This document shows, one piece after another, positions 58,627 to 64,000 of a DNA stretch of 64,000 nucleotides. The translations under genes were made by a program, and so were the position numbers. The DNA comes from Deltaproteobacteria bacterium (GTDB taxonomy: Bacteria > Myxococcota > Kuafuiibacteriia > Kuafuiibacteriales > Kuafuiibacteriaceae). The stretch covers positions 186,001 through 250,000 of the forward strand of contig JACKEN010000005.1 of assembly GCA_020632995.1 (NCBI GenBank). Direction: 5' to 3'. The notes under the pieces were generated by a model that was not told the origin of the DNA, did no database searches, and saw only the letters and a program-made list of their open reading frames with translations. The first letter of the stretch is position 1. Each line of letters opens with the position of its first letter.

Positions 58627-61600
58627 ATGCGCGAGGCCGGCAAGCCGTTGGACGTGGAGGTCAAGGTCTGGGCCCAGACCCTGTGGAGCGGGCATCGGCT
58701 GATGGCGCCCGTGTCCGAGCTGGATCGCGCCGCGCTCGGTGACGCGTGGGAGGCGGAGGAGGCGCTGGAGGCGTTCCTGAAGCGCTACCTCGAGCACGCA
58801 CCCGCGCCGGTGCTGGCGCGCTTCTCGCTGCCCGCCAACGTGCACCTGCGCAAGGTGGAGGTGGAGATCCCTCGGGTGGATCTCCCTCGCCGGCGCGAGG
58901 GTGGTGTGCCCACCCCGATCGAGATCGCGGCGCTGGTGATCCCCGCGGATCCCAAGGGCGACGAGGTCGCGCCGGGCGACGCGTGGGTGGTGGTGCCGAC
59001 CCTCGATCACACCTTCTTCGTGCCCCGCACCGAGCCCCTGGACGACGCCATCCGGGCCGAGGTGCGCCGCACCGCCGCGGTGCTCAAGCCCGAGGCGCTG
59101 GACTACCTGGAGCTGTTGCCGCCCGAGGACGTCGAGCTCGTCAGCCTCACCGTGTCCCTGCCGCGGGACGCGGGCGGGGCGGCGGGGGCCAAGGCGAGGA
59201 AGCGCCTGGCCGAGGCCAAGAAGAAGGCGGACGCCTGGCGCGTGCTGACGTCGGTGGCGCGCCCGATGAGCGAGCCCCCGGGCTTTCGCCCCGGCCCCGA
59301 GGCGGTGGGGGTCGAGGAGGCGCAAGGCCGGTTGACGGCGCTGTTGTGCGGGCCGGAGCGCGTCTCGGTGCTCCTGGTGGGCGAGCCCCGGGTCGGCAAG
59401 AGCGAGCTGTTGTGGCAGGTGATCCGGGCGAAGCGGCAGGATGGCTTGCCACCGGTGTGGGCCACCTCGGGGGCCCAGCTCATCGCGGGGATGAGCGGCC
59501 TCGGCCAGTGGCAGGAGCGGGTGCGCCGCGTCATGGAGGCGGCCGAGACCCTCGACGCCATCCTCTATATCGACGACGTGGTCGACCTGTTCGGCGACAC
59601 CAGCCACGGCCTCGACATCCCGGGCGCCATGCGGGGCTACCTGGAGGACCGGCGGGTACGGTTGGTGACCGAGGTGACCCCGGCCGCCCTCGACCGCCTC
59701 GAGAGCCGCAACCTGGCCTTCTTCGCCGCCCTGAACCGGGTGCGCCTCGAGGCCCAGGATCGCGCGGCGGGCCGGGAGGCGGTGCGCCGCCGGGCCCGCT
59801 TCGTGGAGGGCGCGACCTCGGACGCCCCGCGCCTCGATGACGCGGCGGTGGAGCCGCTGGTGGAGCTCACCCATCGCTACTTCCCCTATCGGCCGTTCCC
59901 GGCCAAGGCGGTGGACCTCTACGAGGCGGTGCGCAGCCTGGCCGAGCAGCGGCGGGACGGCACCGGGGAGGTGCCCCGGATCGACCCCGCGATGGTGCGC
60001 GACGCCTTCAGCGTGGAGACCGGCATCCCCGCCTTCCTGCTGCGGGACGACGTGGCCCTGAAGGCCTCGGAGGTGGAGGCGGAGTTCGGGCGCCGGCTGG
60101 TCGGCCAGCGGGCCGCGGTGCGGGCGGTGGTGGACACCATCTGCGTGGTGAAGGCCGCCTTGCAGCCCACGGGCAAGCCCCTCGCCACCTTCCTCTTCGT
60201 GGGCCCCACCGGGGTGGGCAAGACCGAGCTGGCCCGGACCCTGGCCCGGTTCCTGTTCGGGAGCGAGGAGCGCCTCGTGCGCTTCGACATGAGCGAGTTC
60301 GGGGACCCGCTGGCGGCGGAGCGCCTCATTCGCGGCACCGAGCGGCAAGAGGGCCTGCTCACCCGCCGGGTCCGCACCCAGCCGTTCTCGGTGCTCCTGC
60401 TCGACGAGATCGAGAAGGCGGACCCCTCGGTGTTCGACCTCCTCCTCCAGGTCACGGGGGAGGGGCGCCTCACCGACGCCCGGGGCCAGACCACCTGGTT
60501 CCAGAACACCATCATCGTGATGACCTCGAACCTCGGCGCAGCCCACCGGCGGGGCGGCCTCGGCTTCGAGGCGCGGCCCGAGGCGGATCAGCGCTACTAC
60601 ATGCGGCAGGTGGAGCGGAGCTTCCGCCCCGAGCTGGTGAACCGGCTCGACCGGGTCATCGCGTTCGAGGCCCTCACCCCCGAGCAGCTGGCCGAGGTGA
60701 CGCAGCTCGCCTTGCAGAAGGTGCAGCGCCGCCGCGGGGTGGTCGACCGGGGCATCGCCCTCGAGGCGAGCCCGGCCGCGCTGGCCCGCCTCGCCGCGGA
60801 CGGCTACTCCGAGGCCTACGGGGCCCGAGCCATCCGCCGGCACCTCGACGACGCGGTGGCCGCGCCCCTGGCGGGCCTGCTCGCCCAGGCCGGCCCGATG
60901 GCCCGCGCCGGCACGGTGCAGGTCCGCCTGCAGGGAGAGGAGGGGCGGCTCCCCGGCCGGAAGCTCACGCGGCAGCTCGCCGGCCCCCTCGAGCTCGTCC
61001 TCCTCGAGGGGCAGCAGCTCCAGGCTCGCCGGGACACCCGGCACGTGGAGGCCATCGCGGAGCTCCGGCGCGAGGTGGAGCGAAACCTCGCCCTCGACCG
61101 GGTCGAGGAGGTGAAGGCCCACCTGCGGATGGTGCGCTCCCAGCTCAACGTGGGGGGCGAGGGCACCCTCAAGAGGCGTCGGCGGGCCATGAGGCAGGAC
61201 CGGCGCACCACCGAGGACATGGCGGTGCTCAGCAAGGAGCACCACCGGCTGCAGGAGGTCTTGCACGCGGCGGAGGGGGCGAGGGACGCCCTGGTGGCGG
61301 CGGAGGAGCTGGCCCTGGGTGCGCTGATGGTGGGCGAGGAGACGGCGGGGGTGATGGACGACGCCCAGGCCGCCCACCACGGCTTCATGCGCAACCTGGC
61401 TTACCTCCTGCTCGCGATGGAGCGACGCCGGGACGAGATCACCCTGATCCTCCAGGAGGTCTCTCCCCGCGGGGGCATGGCCCTGTGGCTGCTGCCGATG
61501 CTCGACGCGGCGGAGCGGCGGGGCTGGACGGTCGAGCTGCACGTGCCGGGGGAGCGCGGGAGCGCGACCGAGCCCTGGCCCGAGCTGGTGCCGTGGGGCC

Positions 61601-62103
61601 CCGGGCGGAGCCCGGACGAGCTGCGCCGTCGCTTCGACGAGGCGGCGAAGAGGGGCGAGCCGCGGCCGGACCTGCGCGACGGGAACCTCCTGTTGCGGGT
61701 GAAGGGGCCGTGGGCGGGGGCGCTGTTGACGTTCGAGCAGGGCGTGCACCTGTACGAGAAGCGCTCCAAGGACGGCGGCTCGCCCAAGCTCTTCGTGCGG
61801 CTGGCGGCGATGCGCTTCGAGCACCCCGAGAAGGAGTGGCGTCGGGCGGAGCTGGCCCCGCTGTTGAACCCGCTGAACAGCACCCACGCGCGCGGGCGGC
61901 CGGTGCGCACGCACGGCCGTGAGTTCGACCGCCTCGAGCTGGCGCGGGCCGGCGTGACGTTGACCCTCCCGCTCGAGCAGTACTGGGCGCGGATCGAGGA
62001 GGTGGTGACGGCGGAGCTGCTGGCGTGCGAGCGCGACGTGGCGCGGGATCGCGACGCCTTCTTCGCCGGCCACATGGAAGGTGGCAAGGGGGTGGAGGCG
62101 TGA
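58627..62103 (+). CDS. Double AAA+ Clp-type ATPase with release-factor-2-like C-terminal region
   Basis: This 1158-residue protein has three parts. Residues 1-230 form a domain I do not recognise, shared with the next gene's product. Residues about 235-770 are two ClpA/B-type AAA+ modules without the ClpB M-domain. D1 has Walker A 'GEPRVGKS' (252-259) but Walker B 'LYIDDVVD' with Asp317 in place of the catalytic Glu; D2 has intact Walker A 'GPTGVGKT' (526-533), Walker B 'LLLDEIEKA' (Asp593, Glu594) and 'FRPELVNRLDRVIAF'. Residues about 780-1158 resemble peptide chain release factor 2: a helical part, then 'LILQEVSPRGG', 'AERRGWTVELH' and 'LTFEQGVHLYEKRSKDGG'. The GGQ hydrolysis motif is absent; the matching place reads 'ARGRPVRTHG' (around 1089). 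The stop overlaps the next start (GTGA). Confidence 0.8.
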   Translation: MREAGKPLDVEVKVWAQTLWSGHRLMAPVSELDRAALGDAWEAEEALEAFLKRYLEHAPAPVLARFSLPANVHLRKVEVEIPRVDLPRRREGGVPTPIEIAALVIPADPKGDEVAPGDAWVVVPTLDHTFFVPRTEPLDDAIRAEVRRTAAVLKPEALDYLELLPPEDVELVSLTVSLPRDAGGAAGAKARKRLAEAKKKADAWRVLTSVARPMSEPPGFRPGPEAVGVEEAQGRLTALLCGPERVSVLLVGEPRVGKSELLWQVIRAKRQDGLPPVWATSGAQLIAGMSGLGQWQERVRRVMEAAETLDAILYIDDVVDLFGDTSHGLDIPGAMRGYLEDRRVRLVTEVTPAALDRLESRNLAFFAALNRVRLEAQDRAAGREAVRRRARFVEGATSDAPRLDDAAVEPLVELTHRYFPYRPFPAKAVDLYEAVRSLAEQRRDGTGEVPRIDPAMVRDAFSVETGIPAFLLRDDVALKASEVEAEFGRRLVGQRAAVRAVVDTICVVKAALQPTGKPLATFLFVGPTGVGKTELARTLARFLFGSEERLVRFDMSEFGDPLAAERLIRGTERQEGLLTRRVRTQPFSVLLLDEIEKADPSVFDLLLQVTGEGRLTDARGQTTWFQNTIIVMTSNLGAAHRRGGLGFEARPEADQRYYMRQVERSFRPELVNRLDRVIAFEALTPEQLAEVTQLALQKVQRRRGVVDRGIALEASPAALARLAADGYSEAYGARAIRRHLDDAVAAPLAGLLAQAGPMARAGTVQVRLQGEEGRLPGRKLTRQLAGPLELVLLEGQQLQARRDTRHVEAIAELRREVERNLALDRVEEVKAHLRMVRSQLNVGGEGTLKRRRRAMRQDRRTTEDMAVLSKEHHRLQEVLHAAEGARDALVAAEELALGALMVGEETAGVMDDAQAAHHGFMRNLAYLLLAMERRRDEITLILQEVSPRGGMALWLLPMLDAAERRGWTVELHVPGERGSATEPWPELVPWGPGRSPDELRRRFDEAAKRGEPRPDLRDGNLLLRVKGPWAGALLTFEQGVHLYEKRSKDGGSPKLFVRLAAMRFEHPEKEWRRAELAPLLNPLNSTHARGRPVRTHGREFDRLELARAGVTLTLPLEQYWARIEEVVTAELLACERDVARDRDAFFAGHMEGGKGVEA

Positions 62104-64000
62104 ACTTCCTGGTCACCATCTACCAGACCAAGGCGGGCGGCGACTTCACCTGGAGCACGCTCGGGCCGATCCGGGAGGTGCGCTACGGCCAGAGCATCAT
62201 GAAGCTCGAGCAGGCCATGGTGGCGGCGCTGAAGGGCGCGATCGGCAGCATGCCGGCGCGCGAGGCGGCGCGGCTGTGCGCAACCCGCAGCGTGCGGCTG
62301 ACCCGCGTGCACCTGGAGCTGCCCGGTCAGGGCCGGAGCACCGCGAGCGGGCGCTTCCCGCTCGTGGTCGAGCCGCGTTGGACCACCTCGGACCAGAGCG
62401 TCTACGTCTGCTATCACCCGCGCCGGCCCGAGGACTGGTTCGCGGTGCGCGACGAGGACGAGATCCCCGCCGCCGCCTCGCGCTTCCTGCGCGACGCCTG
62501 GCGCGACCTCGGCGCGGTCGACATCGCGGGCCTGCAGACCGATGGGCGGGACCTGCTGCGGCTGGTCGCGTTCTCGGCCGCGCCGCGCTCGTTGATGGCG
62601 GACCTCCCGAAGGAGGCGCAGGGGGTGTGGGCCGACCTGGAGATCAAGAAGGACACCGGGCCGAAGCCGCTGAAGGTGCTCAAGGAGGTGGGCACCGATC
62701 TCACGCCCCCCGCCGCGGACGGGAGCCTGCCGGTGGGGCGCCCGCGCCCGAAGCTGCGGGCCCAGCTCGCGAACCTCCTGGGCAGCGAGGACAAGCGCTC
62801 CGCGGTGGTGGTGGGGCCCCCGGGCTGTGGCAAGTCCACCGTGCTGAACCAGCTGGTGGCGGACCTGTTGGACCACGACGACTACCCCAGCCACCAGAAC
62901 CTCGACCGCGTGCACCACGTGTGGCGCATCAGCGGCAAGCGCCTCATCGCGGGCATGAGCTACATGGGCGACTGGGAGAAGCGCTGCGGCGAGCTCCTCG
63001 AAGACCTCGAGCACCGCAAGGTGGTGCTCTGGGTCGAGGACATCACCGCCTTCGCCCGCCTGGGCCAGAGCCGCGACAGCGAGCGCTCCCTCGCCGACTA
63101 CTTCCGCGGGCCCCTGGCGCGGGGGGACGTGGTGATGGTGGCCGAGGCCACCCCCGAGGCCCTGGCGCGGCTCGAGGAGGACGCGCCGTCCTTCGCCGCC
63201 CTCTTCGCCCGGGTCGACGTGCCCGCCACCACGAAGCAGGAGACCTTGCAGCTCATGTTCCACGAGGCGCGGCGCCTGGAGCTGGCCCACCAGGTGCGCT
63301 TCGAGGCCCTGGTGCACCGAGCGGTGCTGGAGCTCACCGACGCCCTGTTCCCCGCCGCCGCCTTCCCGGGCAAGGCGCTCGATCTGCTGCGGGCCCTCGC
63401 TCGGCGCTCCAGCCCCGACACCCCGCTGGGGGAGCGGGACGTGATCCGGCACCTCTCCCGGCGCACCGGGTTGCCGCAAGACCTCTTGCGCCCCGAGGCG
63501 CCACTCACCGCGGCCAACCTCACCGCCCGCTACGAGCGGCGGGTGGTGGGCCAGCCGGCCGCGGTGGCGGCGGCGGTGGACCTCACCCTGCGGGTGCGGG
63601 AGGGGCTCACCGACCCCGATCGCCCCTACGCGGTGATGCTCTTCACCGGCCCCACCGGCACCGGGAAGACCGAGCTGGCCAAGGCGGTAGCGGAGACCTT
63701 GTACGGGAGCCTGGCCCGGCTGGTCCGCGTCGACATGAGCGAGCTGTCGGGCCCCGACGGGCCGGCGCGGCTCATGGGCGATCGCTTCCAGCCGGACGGA
63801 CTGCTCACCGCGCCCATCCAGGGCCAGCCCTTCTCGGTGGTGCTCCTGGACGAGGTGGAGAAGGCGCACCCGTCGGTGCTGAACCTCCTGCTCCAGCTCT
63901 TCGACGAGGGGCGGCTCACCGACGCGAGCGGGCGCGCGGCCGACTTCCGGCGCGCGGTGGTGATCATGACCTCGAACCTGGGGGCCCGGCAGCGGGCGCC
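62100..64000 (+). CDS. Second double AAA+ Clp-type ATPase, 3' end outside the window
   Basis: The gene starts at GTG 62100, overlapping the previous stop (GTGA), and is still open at the right edge after 633 codons. Its N-terminal 220 residues ('MNFLVTIYQTKAGGDFTWST', later 'VRLTRVHLELPGQG') share patterns with those of the first ATPase ('VHLRKVEVEIPRVD'), so the two are paralogues. D1 has Walker A 'GPPGCGKST' (from 239) and Walker B 'VVLWVEDITAF', with Glu313-Asp314 in place of Asp-Glu. D2 has Walker A 'GPTGTGKTE' (from 517), Walker B 'VVLLDEVEKAHP' (Asp584, Glu585) and 'VVIMTSNLGARQ'. The two proteins may form mixed rings. Whether it also has a release-factor-like tail cannot be seen. Confidence 0.82.
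   Translation, partial: MNFLVTIYQTKAGGDFTWSTLGPIREVRYGQSIMKLEQAMVAALKGAIGSMPAREAARLCATRSVRLTRVHLELPGQGRSTASGRFPLVVEPRWTTSDQSVYVCYHPRRPEDWFAVRDEDEIPAAASRFLRDAWRDLGAVDIAGLQTDGRDLLRLVAFSAAPRSLMADLPKEAQGVWADLEIKKDTGPKPLKVLKEVGTDLTPPAADGSLPVGRPRPKLRAQLANLLGSEDKRSAVVVGPPGCGKSTVLNQLVADLLDHDDYPSHQNLDRVHHVWRISGKRLIAGMSYMGDWEKRCGELLEDLEHRKVVLWVEDITAFARLGQSRDSERSLADYFRGPLARGDVVMVAEATPEALARLEEDAPSFAALFARVDVPATTKQETLQLMFHEARRLELAHQVRFEALVHRAVLELTDALFPAAAFPGKALDLLRALARRSSPDTPLGERDVIRHLSRRTGLPQDLLRPEAPLTAANLTARYERRVVGQPAAVAAAVDLTLRVREGLTDPDRPYAVMLFTGPTGTGKTELAKAVAETLYGSLARLVRVDMSELSGPDGPARLMGDRFQPDGLLTAPIQGQPFSVVLLDEVEKAHPSVLNLLLQLFDEGRLTDASGRAADFRRAVVIMTSNLGARQRA

Overview
The window is one contiguous bacterial chromosome segment with high GC (roughly 70 percent), densely coded on both strands. 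No gap between genes exceeds 300 bases, and I see no tRNA, rRNA, CRISPR array or recognisable transposase. The gene mix suggests a member of the Myxococcota or a related former deltaproteobacterial lineage. The signs are many lipoproteins with Hydin/choice-of-anchor-D repeats, VWA, DUF2135 and formylglycine-generating-enzyme-like domains, a CheX phosphatase, two chemoreceptors, and large sensor kinases with no nearby partner. This assignment is inferred from gene content and composition only.

Layout. 1-7465 (+): four exported or lipoprotein-like genes (TPR, proline-rich linker, Hydin repeats plus VWA, DUF2135). 7504-10934: folate gene folB, a FabH-FabK-like lipid pair, a GC-rich tandem repeat, and a convergent FabG-like reductase. 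11012-13115: a lipoprotein with an FGE-like domain and a DUF2062 membrane protein. 13387-18386 (+): a sensor kinase coupled by overlapping start and stop to a thiamine-diphosphate enzyme and two citrate-synthase-fold proteins that seem to lack the catalytic triad. 18403-26256: an unknown lipoprotein, a divergent MarR/ABM-monooxygenase pair around a perfect 29-bp palindrome, a fused 5-oxoprolinase, and an N-formylglutamate-amidohydrolase-like protein. 26250-31866: an aminotransferase and a lipoprotein separated by a lower-GC segment that carries one unknown gene between 14-bp direct repeats. 31871-33774: an MBL hydrolase divergent from a LysR regulator. 33776-36611 (-): CheX, SCO1 and a chemoreceptor.

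The largest functional block is 36716-53426, which looks like a short-chain-carboxylate module. On the minus strand, in order, are a Cache chemoreceptor, a small membrane protein, a transporter-fused histidine kinase, a sigma-54 response regulator, an acetyl-CoA-synthetase-like protein that has lost its catalytic motifs, a DUF4212 small subunit, a sodium:solute symporter, a porin and an intact propionyl/acetyl-CoA synthetase. The DUF294/CBS/cNMP gene and a DnaQ-like exonuclease diverge from it. A sigma-54 type -24/-12 element and an upstream palindrome precede the synthetase-like gene, so the kinase and regulator probably switch on uptake and activation of acetate or propionate.

53436-58524 holds RNase R, a fast-evolving lipoprotein and a class III alcohol dehydrogenase. 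The window ends in what I consider its most novel content. Two translationally coupled, paralogous ClpA/B-type double AAA+ ATPases start at 58627 and 62100. The first carries a C-terminal region resembling peptide chain release factor 2 but without a GGQ motif. The second gene, and probably more of the system, runs off the right edge.
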